From contig JAFCIZ010000006.1 of NCBI GenBank assembly GCA_017871115.1, positions 4,278,001 through 4,342,000 on the forward strand: a stretch of 64,000 bases of DNA, read 5' to 3'. The position numbers were made by a program, and so were the translations under genes. Shown piece by piece: positions 25,236 through 36,535 of the stretch. The stretch is from Cunninghamella blakesleeana. Its lineage: Eukaryota > Mucoromycota > Mucoromycetes > Mucorales > Cunninghamellaceae. The stretch's first letter is position 1, and the number at the start of each line of letters is the position of its first letter. Below the pieces are notes generated by a model. It searched no databases. It worked only from the letters and a program-made list of their open reading frames with translations, and was not told where the DNA came from.

Positions 25236-25888
25236 TGGTTATTATATAATTTATAGTATTCTATACGTTTTAAATTGTATATTTAACTTTTTATATATGT
25301 TTATATAGTCAATCAAAATGATATTTTTTAAAAAAATAAAAAATGAAAAAAGGGGAAAAATAAATTGTAAAAAAAATTAATTGTAATTTATAAGGCAGCC
25401 GCGCAGCCAAATAAAAAACTACGGAAATTAAATAATTTTTTATTTTTCTTTTTCCTCTTTTTTTTTGCGCCTGTATCGGAAAGCCAACTTTTTCTGAAAG
25501 GCAAATTTCTGGCAAATTCAGAATGTCAGACTTTCAGGCTACCTCCTTTCTCAATCATTTCATATATCCTGAAATGGTTTATAGGATTTGATTAGTTTAA
25601 ACAAATCAATTGATTTTCTAGTTAATATTAGTATATCCTTTTCAATAGACCTGATTGTTAAATTTTTAAATAACACATTCGTAAAATATAGGTATATTAA
25701 ATTTACATAAACGTGTATTTCTAGATTAAAAATACACATGAAACTATTCATGTTTGATATTTATTTTTATATGTTAAAAAATAATCACAATCATTCAAAG
25801 ATAATGCATATGATAGATAGATCGGTATCTCTAGTACTAATACTGTCATTTATAGATTAAATAACTTGATCTCAAACAAGGTCCTTGT
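25236..25888. promoter_or_regulatory. Upstream region of the AIG1-type GTPase
   Basis: About 650 bases. A TTTTGCGCC word occurs at 25463-25471. Just beyond it are an inverted repeat CTGAAAG (25494-25500) / CTTTCAG (25531-25537) and a repeated GGCAAATT. The part near 25520-25860 precedes the broken F-box/LRR copy and may include its decayed 5' end, but no F-box is readable in one frame. Confidence 0.35.
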
Positions 25889-25963
25889 TTGCAAAGTCTT
25901 GATAGTATATATATATATAAGCCTTTACTTCTAGAGTCGGATATCATTTGTTTAGATTCTGTC

Positions 25964-26029
<66 letters not shown>

Positions 26030-26780
26030 CATGAAAATACAACGAGTATCAGCACTAATGGTACAGAATCAACGATTAATTCAATAGTGAATGTGGACTC
26101 AATTGAATGGCAGCAGCATAATCATAAACATGACAGGGTAGAAAGAGGGTTGCCTATTTATGATAAACCCGCAGTATATGATTATATTTTAAACTATAAA
26201 CACAATGACATCATTCCGTTATCACTCACTTCATTAGATGTAAATACGTATCTAGCGGCTGAATCAAGTTTTACTTTTGATAAATGGTTAAAGGTACTTC
26301 CAAATTTAAAAGAACTTTGTTTACATCAAATGGATATCGATGTTATTGCTACTACTTCAGGAAAAGATGACAGTGATGAAGGTTTATTTTTATATTTTTC
26401 AATTACGACATCTCTCTTTTTATGAATGTGATTTTTATTTATCAAATAATATATTTATTATTTCCAATATGCGCCCATTATTACAGTCACTAGAATTAAA
26501 TTTAATGACCATTCAAAACATGGATCAGGAACTATTACCACCATGGCTAGTATTATTTACCATGGAATCCTATCAGCTAACATTTGAAAAACTAAATATA
26601 AGCAATTTTTATTATTTTTTTCAATATTCAGGATCCTATTATACCGCAAAAAAACACACAGTCAAGGAATTGAAGTTAAATAATACCTTTACAACTATTC
26701 AAGAATATGAGGACAATTTTAAAGTACATATTGTAGTGAATTGCCAATTGGTAGATATCGTTTTATTTGGTTATGAATGA
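25889..26780 (+). pseudogene. Broken F-box/LRR-family gene fragment
   Basis: Two overlapping plus-strand frames carry LRR-like sequence related in style to the intact protein at 6338-8449. The first frame has a run of about 21 Asn (AAT repeats, 25964-26029), then LSLTSLDVNTYLAAESS and FDKWLKVLPNLKELCLHQMD, and ends at 26425. The second frame takes over around 26390 with LRHLSFYECDFYL and MRPLLQSLELNLM and ends at 26780. The change of frame at about 26380-26400 has no usable GT...AG intron, so a small indel is the simplest reading. There is no ATG-initiated F-box upstream; the first frame can only be opened from a TTG. It is best read as a truncated, frameshifted paralogue. An unusual intron or a sequencing error in a homopolymer is the alternative. 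Confidence 0.6.
25964..26029 (+). repeat. AAT trinucleotide repeat (poly-Asn coding in the F-box/LRR remnant)
   Basis: A pure AAT run of about 22 units. In the remnant's frame it encodes a poly-asparagine stretch. It is long enough to be polymorphic. Confidence 0.95.
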
Positions 26781-26921
26781 TTTTGAAAAAAAAAAAAGAA
26801 CACATAAAAGTCTACAATAGGACCCATTGTTTTGTACTTTTGATCGTATAATTAATTATTAAGAAAAAAACAAAGAAATAAAAATAATGTTTAATAAAAT
26901 AATCAAGTCGATAAATAGCTA

Positions 26922-26957
<36 letters not shown>

Positions 26958-28264
26958 GGGTATAAAAATAAACGATAAAGATCGAATCCTTTGTTCATTC
27001 TCTTCCCCCGATGGCAATATCGAAAAATGGCAAAGTTATGTAATTTTATAGCAAAAGGATAATTAAGTATTAAACAAACAATACGTATACATGCTTTATC
27101 ACACTACTTTAATAAAATAAAATCTTTTTTTTTTTTAAAAAAAAAATCGTTCCCATGACTACGTAAATATTTTTTAGTTTAACTTTATTCCGTTGATTTA
27201 TATTTATATTTGATACAACTTTATTTTATACCTATTATATATTATGATTATTGTTCTGGACGATCTTTTTTGTTGAAAAAAAAAGGAGAAAACACCAAGA
27301 CATTTTTTTTATATTTGTAAATATATATTGTTACGATTTTTTATATTTTTTGCCATATAATGGCATCAAATAAAACCATATAACAAAAGTAACGACGATA
27401 ATAAAAGCAAAAATTATGTAATGATAAAAATTATTTATTTATTTACTTTTTTAAACAATAATAAGAAAATAGTACTTAATACGAAGTTTTATTTTAACTG
27501 CTTTAATTCATGTTTTTTATTATTTGATAATTATTATTATTTTTTTAAAATCTGTATTAAAAAAAGGGGGAGAGAAGGAGGATATCATATTAAAAATAAT
27601 AATAATAATAATAATTAATCCTTTCTATTTATTTACAAAGAGAATACTTTTCTTAATAAATAAATAATAAAATAAAGAAGAAAGAAAAGAATAGTAAAGT
27701 ATATTTAAAAATTATCTTAAGAAAAAAATAAAAAGTTTAAAATAATAAAATTGCCTTTTTAAATATTAAAAAATAGCAAATTATTGGTTTTAAAATTTAT
27801 TAATTCTCTCTTTTTTTTCTCCAAGCACAGACCTTTATACAATTTAAAAATAACTTAATAATTCATGTGGTCACTAATTTTCTTTCTTCCCTTTTATCCC
27901 TATAAAAAAAACCTCATCAGCACTTTCCGCGGGATATATAGGTTTTAACATCCGAAACTGATTTTTGGTGTCTCCGCTTTTTGCCATTATAAAATAAATC
28001 AATTTCAATTTTTTTTTTTCAATTTCCTTTTTCTTTCTTTCTTCACTTTTACTTTTTTTAAATTATTTTATTTTATATATCTTATGCTATTGTGTCTTTC
28101 GCTGTTCTCATAAGCTTTTATTTTTTATAAATCTCTTTTTAATTTTTTTTTTACATTTGCCAATATACTTTTACATATATATTTTTATTTTAAATCATAC
28201 CAAAACCAATTAACCACTACATAAATAATATATATTTTAAATCAAGCATATAATAATAATAATA
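26781..28264. other. Gene-free AT-rich spacer
   Basis: About 1.5 kb with a TA dinucleotide run (26924-26954), a T12A10 palindrome (27125-27146) and long T tracts. The frame at 27421-27618 is Asn/Tyr/Phe low complexity and is not called. The last 350 bases form the probable promoter of the 28265 gene and contain TTTCCGCGGGA at 27924-27934, a striking G+C word in this background. Confidence 0.5.
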
Positions 28265-28930
28265 ATGGCATTTTCAAATCGTGCTCATCGTGGCCCACCT
28301 ACTACTATCTTTGCAAGTAAACAGCTTTCACCAAGACAAATTGCTACAAAGGCATTAACCTTAGGATGTAAGAAGTTGGATCGAGATGACAAACGAAGTC
28401 GACCTTTATATAATGTAAGAGAAAGACTCTTATTATGTAATACCATTGCTCGTGCGGAAGAAGTATTAAATAAAAGAACAAGAAGAACTAATCGTAGAGT
28501 CATGTCCGCTGAAGACGAAGAGTATCTTTTTGATTCTAATACATTAAAACATCATCCTCCTCCTTCACAAAATAATAGTAACTCTCATAATGATGATCAT
28601 TGTTCACCTTTAAGAGCTTCTTCAAGTGATGAAGAAGATGAGCAAGAACAAGAACAAGATGATAAAAAGGAAGAATTAAAAAAGAACCATCAACAACATC
28701 AACCTATTCTTTCAGCCAATTCATCAATATCATCATCATCATTAACATCAGCAAATAATAATAATAATAATAATATCATCAAGACAAAAAATGACCATAC
28801 TTCCTCGCCTATATTAAATAATGGCCCAAATACTTTAAATCAACCTAATGGTTTTTTAGAGTTAACACCTGAAAATGATTATCGTAAACTTGTTAAACAT
28901 CCTATGATCTCTCCTATAGCAGCATTATAA
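28265..28930 (+). CDS. Conserved-looking protein of unknown function with basic N-terminus
   Basis: Single-exon frame of 221 residues from ATG 28265. The first 80 residues are well structured and basic: QLSPRQIATKALTLGCKKLD, then RSRPLYNVRERLLLCNTIAR and AEEVLNKRTRRTNRR. The remainder is acidic, Gln/Ser/Asn-rich and probably disordered, ending ENDYRKLVKHPMISPIAAL. The segment RERLLLCNTIARAEEVL faintly recalls the SERTA motif of animal cell-cycle regulators, but I would not assign it on that basis. The basic cluster suggests nuclear location. ATG context and the G+C box about 340 bases upstream support a real gene. Function unknown. Confidence 0.68.
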   Translation: MAFSNRAHRGPPTTIFASKQLSPRQIATKALTLGCKKLDRDDKRSRPLYNVRERLLLCNTIARAEEVLNKRTRRTNRRVMSAEDEEYLFDSNTLKHHPPPSQNNSNSHNDDHCSPLRASSSDEEDEQEQEQDDKKEELKKNHQQHQPILSANSSISSSSLTSANNNNNNNIIKTKNDHTSSPILNNGPNTLNQPNGFLELTPENDYRKLVKHPMISPIAAL

Positions 28931-29511
28931 ACTTATTTTTTTTTTTTAAAAAAAAAAACAATACTCTTTCTTTGGTTACCCTTCTGATTTTTTTAAAATC
29001 CTAATAGCATTTTTTTTTTTTTTATTTATTTTCATCCTTTGTATAGCATCTCCTTTTATATATTTATATATATTGTACATTTTTTTTTTTTTTTTTTTTT
29101 TAATATCATTCATTATTACTCTTCATCTCTCTTTTTTTTTTTCTTTTTTCTTTTTATTGTTAAATAAATAAATCAAAATTTATTTTATAAATATATATAT
29201 ATTAGAACCCAAGATTAAATGATAAAATATAGATATATAACCCATAAAATTTGATTTTAACTAACTATAAACAATTTTTAGGATTCACACGATATTTTTG
29301 AGATCCATTCCCCTCACAAGTGTCAAAATACAACAATAAAATTGAAGGGCATGTGCAAAATCCGTTTTTGTCCGACTTTACGTTCCGAAGTTCTCCATTT
29401 TTTTCGTTCTAAAAAATTTTCAATCTAATTTTTTTTATGAAATGAAATGGTTTCATTTATTGCATAAATTATTATATAATTTAAGAAAAAATATACATTT
29501 TTATATATTTA
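28931..29511. other. Convergent spacer with a non-repetitive island
   Basis: About 580 bases between convergent stops, with T12A11 at 28936-28958 and long T runs. 29281-29410 is distinctly less repetitive and higher in G+C (for example cattcccctcacaagtgtc and gtccgactttacgttccgaa) yet has no reading frame. It may be a relic element or a transcript end. Confidence 0.45.
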
Positions 29512-32043
29512 TTAAATAGATTCTATTTTATTTACAATGGCATCAAGTTGTAATAATATATCGTGATCACTATTAAACGTATGCCTAACTCTATCCACAA
29601 CATCCAATACCATCCGATGTAAAGCAAAAACCCATTGTTTGAATTGATATGAATAAGGGAGGGAAAGATGATTTTCTTTTATATTTGCCTGTTTTTTTTC
29701 TTCCAATAATATTAAATAGTTGGAAATGATATCAGCTGAATGAAGAGATAAATCCAAAAAGGTTGTTTTGGTATGAGTTTGTTCCATGCCATAATCTTTA
29801 AACTCCGTACAAAAAGGTCGAAATAATAGCAATTTAATAAAATGTAAAGTCAAGTGAAGTTGTAATGTCATGTTTGTTACACGGTCTTGTTCTTGTTGTT
29901 CCTTTATTTTTTTATTTTTTGCTGTGGAGGTAGAGGTGGCCCAGCTAGGTAATTGCTGTTCCCATTGTTCTAGATCCCTTACTAAAGTCAAGACATCGTC
30001 TATATCTACTTTTCTTACTATTGTATCCTTTTTATTTAATTTTTTATCATCATCATCATTGTTATTCTGATCATCTTTTAAATAAAATAATTCCAAGATT
30101 TGCTGTAAAAATAACATTAATTGAGATTCTAAAATAATTAGGACAAATTGTTGTTGTTTATAAAGCGTAGGATCATCGTCGTTATTGCTGTTGTTATCCA
30201 TAATTGTGTGAATTGTTTGGCATAATAATCGAATGCGGCAAGTGAATTGAATGCCAAGTTCTTGAATAAAATGAGAAGAGAAGGAGATAGAGGTATGGTA
30301 ATAACGAAAAGTGGTGGCGTATACATCTAAATAAATCAATGAAGCACTGATGATTTGATTTTCTATAGTGGTCAATGGATAATGCATTAAATTTTTAAAC
30401 ATGTGCCAAGCCAAATCTATAAGATGCTGGTCCATTTCTTTTCGATCCTCTTGTAATGCATTATACCAAACTAACAACAAAACGGAGAGACAGGCAGCAT
30501 ATGTTGGGGCTATTTGTAACACAATATCAATCAACATAAGTTTAATGTGATAATAAAGGTCAGCATCCGTCCAAGAGGAGGGTAGTGGGTCGTCGTCATT
30601 ATCTTTTTTCTTAAAAGTACATATTTTTTTACATATTAAATAAGTCGATAATACATAAACCATGGATAAAGGGTCCACAAGCTTATTGTCGCTGTTGTCG
30701 TCACTATCATTATTATTATTTTCAATGATTAAATAAGGTTTTAATTCTTCTAAAATGGGCAAAATCTGATAAGGCACACCAGGTGTCATGTTTGTTTTGG
30801 TATATTGGTCTAGTTTTAAATGTACATAGTGAAGGAAGGATGGTAATATATGGTACAATTGTTGAAAATCTAAAGTTGAATGTGATGATACATAAGTCTT
30901 GTTACTTTTATTATTATGAATGGGTGCTTTAAGTTGTTGCTGGTGGTCGTGATCATGTAAAAATTGAGATGTAGTAAATATTGGAATAGTAACTAAATAA
31001 TAATCTTCATTAAAATCATCTTCCTCTTCTTCTTCTTCTAGATGTTGCTGTTCATCCATTCCATTCATTTGTTCTTGTTTTATCACTTTTTCATTGCCAT
31101 CATTATCCACTTTTATATCTTTTTTTTCTTCTTCATCATCATCATCATCTTGATTGAGTAGTTCCATAATTAAATCTTGATGATAATCTAAATCCCAAAA
31201 AGTTGATAAAGAGTCTGACCCAAAATCATTTATACATTGTCTTGTAAATTTATCAATAAATTGCATAAAATCCAATATATTATGAGCAGTTGCATGAATG
31301 GATATTCCATCTGGTAAATAAGACATTGACCAAGCTACTTCTTTTAAAGGTAACGATACTGATGATGATGTATGATTATCGTTGTTTAATAATTCCAAAG
31401 TATTTAAATTAGTTGAAGGTGTTGATGAAGTAGTAGATAATGGTAATAGTGGTGATCGAGAATGGTTGTTATTATCACTGTTATTTATTGTCGTTGCTAT
31501 TGGCTCCATATCCTTATCGTCATCATCTTCTTCATTATTTTCTTCATTATCTGTTGTTGATGTTTGCATATATTTAAATAAAAATTCACCTTCTAAATCT
31601 TTTAGTGAATCATATAAGTCTAATACTTTTTTTGATAAATCAGTTAAATTAGGTGGTGCGTCCGGATATTCGCACTAAAATAGATAAAATAATAAATAGT
31701 AATAAAAAAAAAAAAAATGGGGTTTTCACAGTTAATAGAACGATACACACTTATTATTATTATTATTATTATATAAATTCTTTTCTTTTATATGTAAACA
31801 TACTGGATGATTTGATCGTTCACATCGTGTACAAGTAGGTCGTGTTTTAGAACATCTAAACACAATAAAATAATGATTATAAGAATGAATTAACGAGTCA
31901 GTTTCGTAGATAGAGAAGAGGAGATGGTACTGGCTTACTATTATTATTATTATTTTGCTTTTTTACTTTGCTTTCTTTTTTCGACATCTTAAACAACTTA
32001 GGTCCTTATTTGTGTTTTGATTGGCTGGTTTGTTTTTAGACAT
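29512..32043 (-). CDS. Zn2Cys6 fungal-type transcription factor
   Basis: Three exons with checked phases (31967-32043, 31804-31855, 29512-31674) give 763 residues. The binuclear zinc cluster is assembled across both introns: CLRCRKKKAK, then CSKTRPTCTRCERSNHP, then the final Cys opening exon 3 as CEYPDAPPNLTDL. Cysteine spacing is C-x2-C-x6-C-x6-C-x2-C-x6-C, the canonical Gal4-type DNA-binding domain. A short coiled coil (DLSKKVLDLYDSLKDLEGEF) follows and may dimerise. The long middle and C-terminal region (residues about 230-760) is helical and Leu-rich, consistent with the regulatory domain of this class, interrupted by Asp/Glu- and Asn-rich inserts. It acts in the nucleus; targets cannot be inferred. 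It is divergent from the ThrE/Prm10-like gene, which could be a target, but that is only a positional guess. Confidence 0.92.
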
Positions 32044-32671
32044 GAAGAGTAATAAATATAAAATGAAATAATACAAAAAAGTAAAAGAGACAATTAAAAG
32101 AGAGAAGGGAAGAATGTTTTTAATTTATTAAACTTTTTTTTTTTCATTTCATGACATTTACACTCCGCTGATATTTTTTTAAAAATGATGAGAAAAAATA
32201 TAATCATTATTGATCATAAAAAAGTGAATAGCATCATTGTTTTTAAAATAGTATTTGATCATCATTTATTAATATTTGTTTTATTATAAAAAAGGAAACA
32301 TAAAAAAGGAATTGATAATGGCATTGACTTTTTATCTAAAAATAAAAGAGAGAGAGGGAAGGAGCGACCGAAATATTATGCAATTTAAAAGTGATCCAGA
32401 ATAAAATTAAGCCATTTATTTGTTTGTTTTCTTCTCATTTACTCTCACTTAGTTAGTAACTATTTCAAATATAACATATATATTATTCTAAAAATTTCAT
32501 CATTATTACTTCATTCAATTTTATTTTAAAATAAAAAAAGTACCATATGATTTATTTTAAAAAAATAGTTTATAAAAAAAAATACAATAAATATAATCTT
32601 TTCTTTTTTTCATCTTTTCATTTTTTTTTTTTTATATGATAGAGCGATAGACTAATAATAATAGTAATACT
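32044..32671. promoter_or_regulatory. Divergent promoter, Zn2Cys6 factor and ThrE/Prm10-like gene
   Basis: 628 bases between divergent starts, AT-rich, with a CT-rich and poly-T leader just before the plus-strand ATG at 32672. I looked for CGG...CCG triplet pairs expected of zinc-cluster targets and did not see a convincing one. A single tccgct lies near 32163. Confidence 0.35.
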
Positions 32672-34814
32672 ATGATAGAAGATCAACAACAACATATTCA
32701 TATTTCATCTTCCCTTACAAGTTTAGTATCCCAAGCAACATTAACTGATATCCAAGAAAATAATAATAATACCCTTCATTCTATAGATAAACAACAACTT
32801 CACTCACTTTATGTAGCAGCAGATATTAATGATATAGAAAGAGAACATGATGATGAAGGAGTATCACCCACTTCAGTAGATCTTTCATCATTATGGGAAC
32901 CAATCAATCCATTACCACATTTGCCTTCTTTAAAAAGAAAAAAAAATAAATCAGCATTAAAACGTTCATTTAGTAATAATAATAACAATATTAACAATAA
33001 TAACCTTTATGAACACAGCATTTTACCTTTACCAACAATGATATCAACACAGGAGGATCATCACTTGTATAATAACCATAAACTTGATGACGATGATGCT
33101 ATTTATATTCACCTTGATGAAGAAAAAAAAGTTGCTAGTCTTTATGAACAATCTTCCTTAGAAATTAAAAAAAAAGTCATATGTATTCTTGGTAAATCTT
33201 TAATCAATGACGGTTGCCCTGGCTATAGAGTGGTATGCAAAAAAAATAAGATAAAAAAACGAAATTAATATATATTTTAATCCATATTTTTTTTTTTTTT
33301 TTTTTTTAGGAATCGGTATTAATACATTGTACAAAGTTACTTGGTTTAGAAGCCTCTTTTACATTTTTACCTGATGCCATCTTGGTAACTTTTATCAACG
33401 ATGGATATAGAATGGAATCCATGATTGTCAAAACATCTATTGCTTTTGATACTGGTAAAATTGGTCTCACAAATAAAATCATCAATGATTTTTTAAAACA
33501 AGTTAATCAAAACAATGAAGAGAAACCTAAAGAAAAAGAGAAAAGTAAGAAGAGAAAGGACAGCAATATAGATCAGTCATTATCATCGCTACCTCCACCA
33601 CAAAAACAAAAACAGCATAAAAAAAAAAAATCAAAGCATCATGATTATTTACCTGAAATGGAAACTTGTTTAAACGCATTATATAAAATAAGACAAGACC
33701 CACCTACATGTGGTTTTTGGGGTACTCTATTTGGTTTTAGTGTGAGTGCTTTCGCTGCTTGTGCAATGCTATTTAATGGATCTTGGTACGATGCTTGTTT
33801 AAGTGCTCTTTTGGGCCTTATTGTTGGTCTTTTGTTTATTTTAGCTTGTAAATATCCCATATATAGTCGAGTATTTGAATTGTCTTCTTCTTTTTTAGTG
33901 GCTTTTATTGCCCGTGCTTTTCATAATTACTGTTGTTTTTCAAGTGTTGCAATTTCAGGTATACTTATTTTATTACCAGGCTATTCCATGACAGTAGCTG
34001 TTGTAAGTTTTGTATTTTTTTTTTTTTTTTTTTTGTATTTAATTGACTTGATTTTTATAAAATTGAATCAAATGAATTTTTTTTTGATCTTTACATATAT
34101 ATAGATGGAATTATCTGCTAGGCATATCAACACAGGTACAATTAAATTAATTTATTCGGTAGTTTATTCCTTTGTATTAGCTTACGGATTACAAGTAGGT
34201 AGTAACATGTATTCAGTAATTGATCCTTCGGCATCTGAACCAGGTGTATGTGACAATAATCCTGTTTCCCATTGGTTTTATATTCCGTTATTCCCTATTT
34301 TAAGTGTTGGTATTGCTTATTCTTTTGGTTCCAGTAAATCACAATGGTTTACACAAACATTATGTGCCGCTGTTGGGTTTTGTACTTCCTATTTCTTATC
34401 CAAAGTGATTCCCGATGGTCATATGACAAACAGTATTGCCGCTTTTACAACTGGTTTATATGCTAATTTTGCTTTAAAAATTACAGGTGAGGCACCCTTA
34501 GTTCCGCTTTGTGTAGGAGTTACATTACTTGTTCCTGGTAGTATTGGTAAGAAAAAATAAATCAATTTAAATAAACGACAATGTACCGATGATCTTGTTA
34601 CTTTTTTTCCTTTCCTAATTTATTATTATTTATATATTTATTACTTTTAGGTGTAAGAGGGGCTTTCGCTTCGTTAATTGAAGATAGTGTAATTCATAAT
34701 TCTTTTGCTGTACAAATGCTTACTAAATCCTTAGGTATTGCTGCTGGTTTATATGCCGCTGCTTTGATTATCTATCCGTTTGAAAAAAGAAGATCTTTGT
34801 ATGTTTCTCTATAA
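32672..34814 (+). CDS. ThrE/Prm10-like multi-pass membrane transporter (DUF1212/DUF3815 type)
   Basis: Four exons in consistent phase (32672-33232, 33310-34002, 34105-34546, 34651-34814) give 619 residues. A disordered N-terminus of about 165 residues leads to a soluble domain typical of the family (VICILGKSLINDGCPGYRVE, SVLIHCTKLLGLEASFTFLP, DAILVTFINDG). A Lys-rich linker follows. Then come about ten membrane segments, including CGFWGTLFGFSVSAFAACAM, LSALLGLIVGLLFILACKYP, VAISGILILLPGYSMTVAV, WFYIPLFPILSVGIAYSFG and VPLCVGVTLLVPGSIGVRGA. The layout matches bacterial threonine/serine exporter ThrE and its fungal relatives such as yeast Prm10, fused in one chain. Likely location is plasma or vacuolar membrane; substrate unproven. 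The repeated pattern LLPGYSMT...LLVPGSIG marks the two equivalent membrane halves. Confidence 0.88.
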
Positions 34815-35014
34815 TAATAATAAAAATATAGTTTTGTTATTTAAAAATCGCAGATTTTTTTTAAAAAAAAACCCTTGTATTTTCTTTTTTTCTTTTTTCT
34901 TTTTTTTCCTTTTCTTTCCTATTTATATATTTTTACATATTTATTCTTTAATTTAATTTATCTATTTAATAAAAATAAAAATAGTAATAACAAATACCGT
35001 TATATTATAAAATT

Positions 35015-36025
35015 ATGGGTGGATCAACACCTATTTTATATTTTAATAATAATGATAATAGTAATAGTAATAATAAAAAATATTCCTTTACCTCTGTATC
35101 ATCTCAGCAATTTATAGATACTAATGAAAGACATGCGTCGATTCCTTCGACTTATTTAACAGCACCTTCATTTGCCAATTCAGTAAATAACCCATACAAT
35201 AATAACAATAGTTTAAGTGAATTATCATCAACTTCACCATATAAATTTAGGAGAAGGTCCAGTATATTGCAAGCCGAAACATTAAAAAATGCGTTTCATG
35301 ATTTAGATCAACCATCATCGTCTTCTATATCACCAACAGTAAAAACAACAGAAAATCAACAGCAACCACCATTACCCGAACCAAAGAACCCATTTTTAGT
35401 TGATATCCATGATGATAGCATTCATCCTTTAGTACCAGAAATAAAAGACTTTCACCATTTATCACCACCAGTCAATACATTACAAAAAAATAACCAAGAA
35501 CCCATTTATTTTCGACAACCATCGTCTATTTTTGAAAAGATAATAATAAAAGAAGAAGATGAAGTAGAAGAATATGATAAAATGAATAAAAAGCATATAT
35601 TATTTTGCCCATCGCCCTATTTAAACCAACTTACCATTACAAAAGATTTACACATCCCTTTACCCGATAGAAAACGAAATTATATTGATCAAAAAGAAAT
35701 ATCAGAATCGTCATCGTCATCAACATCCAATCAACAATTATTACCTTATCCATTTCGCAAGAGGGAACCCGTTCACCAGCGTTTAAAAAGGAAAAATGAC
35801 TTAACTTCCACTATTTTCCCCAACAATGATGTAAATAATAATAATGGTAATCAGCAACTAGTTCAATCAAGACATAGTGTTGATCATAATCAAATCGATC
35901 GTTTGATGTCTATTAGTAGTAGTAATTATAGTAGTAACTTTGATGATAATGGGGTAGATCAAGATAGTGATACCACTAAAATAATATCTTGGTTGGATAC
36001 TTCGGTTCATATTCATTCATCTTAA
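35015..36025 (+). CDS. Disordered Ser/Asn-rich protein of unknown function
   Basis: Single open frame of 336 residues from ATG 35015. It lies only 200 bases downstream of the transporter stop on the same strand. No domain is recognised. The sequence is low-complexity Ser/Asn/Pro with short basic motifs (YKFRRRSSILQAETLKNAF; RKREPVHQRLKRKND) that could be phosphorylation or nuclear-localisation sites, and an ending SWLDTSVHIHSS. An ATAG just upstream could be an acceptor, so a short 5' exon is possible. The length of the open frame in such AT-rich DNA argues that it is coding. Confidence 0.62.
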   Translation: MGGSTPILYFNNNDNSNSNNKKYSFTSVSSQQFIDTNERHASIPSTYLTAPSFANSVNNPYNNNNSLSELSSTSPYKFRRRSSILQAETLKNAFHDLDQPSSSSISPTVKTTENQQQPPLPEPKNPFLVDIHDDSIHPLVPEIKDFHHLSPPVNTLQKNNQEPIYFRQPSSIFEKIIIKEEDEVEEYDKMNKKHILFCPSPYLNQLTITKDLHIPLPDRKRNYIDQKEISESSSSSTSNQQLLPYPFRKREPVHQRLKRKNDLTSTIFPNNDVNNNNGNQQLVQSRHSVDHNQIDRLMSISSSNYSSNFDDNGVDQDSDTTKIISWLDTSVHIHSS

Positions 36026-36535
36026 AAAATAAATAATACGATAATTATACAATAAGTAAATTAAAATAATATATATATAGCAATTATTTATTTATATATT
36101 CTTTACTTTATTTACGTAAGTATTATGGAATTATTGATTATTTCGTGATATTGTTAAGATTATATAAAAAAAAAAGGTAAATTTAGAAATATAAATAGAG
36201 AGTATTATATCAAAATATATATTTTATTCTTCAGTAATCACAAGAGTATGCTTTAGAACTTGGTAAAGGTTTAAATAAATAATAAATATACAACTGTAAA
36301 ATAAAAGAAAAATAAAAAAGATAAAACTCGTTGTAAAGTAAATGGTTAATGACAATATAAAAGATTACGAAGAAAAAAAATAGTCAGAAGCATTTTTTTT
36401 ATTTTATTTATGCTTTAAAGAATATCAAATATTGAAATAAATTATAATAATAGAAAAAATAGAATAAAAGTAAAGAAGGGATAAAAAATTGCTTTTTTTA
36501 CTTTCATGTTTAAATTTGATGTTTCCTCGTATAAT
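36026..36535. other. Convergent spacer
   Basis: About 510 bases of AT-rich sequence between convergent stops, with A and T runs and no coding signal. It presumably carries the two 3' ends. Confidence 0.6.

Noticed and set aside
25560..25751. Minus-strand frame with VLFKNLTIRSIEK, faintly like the end of an F-box
   Set aside because: No F-box core follows on that strand, and it faces the LRR fragment on the opposite strand; most likely chance.
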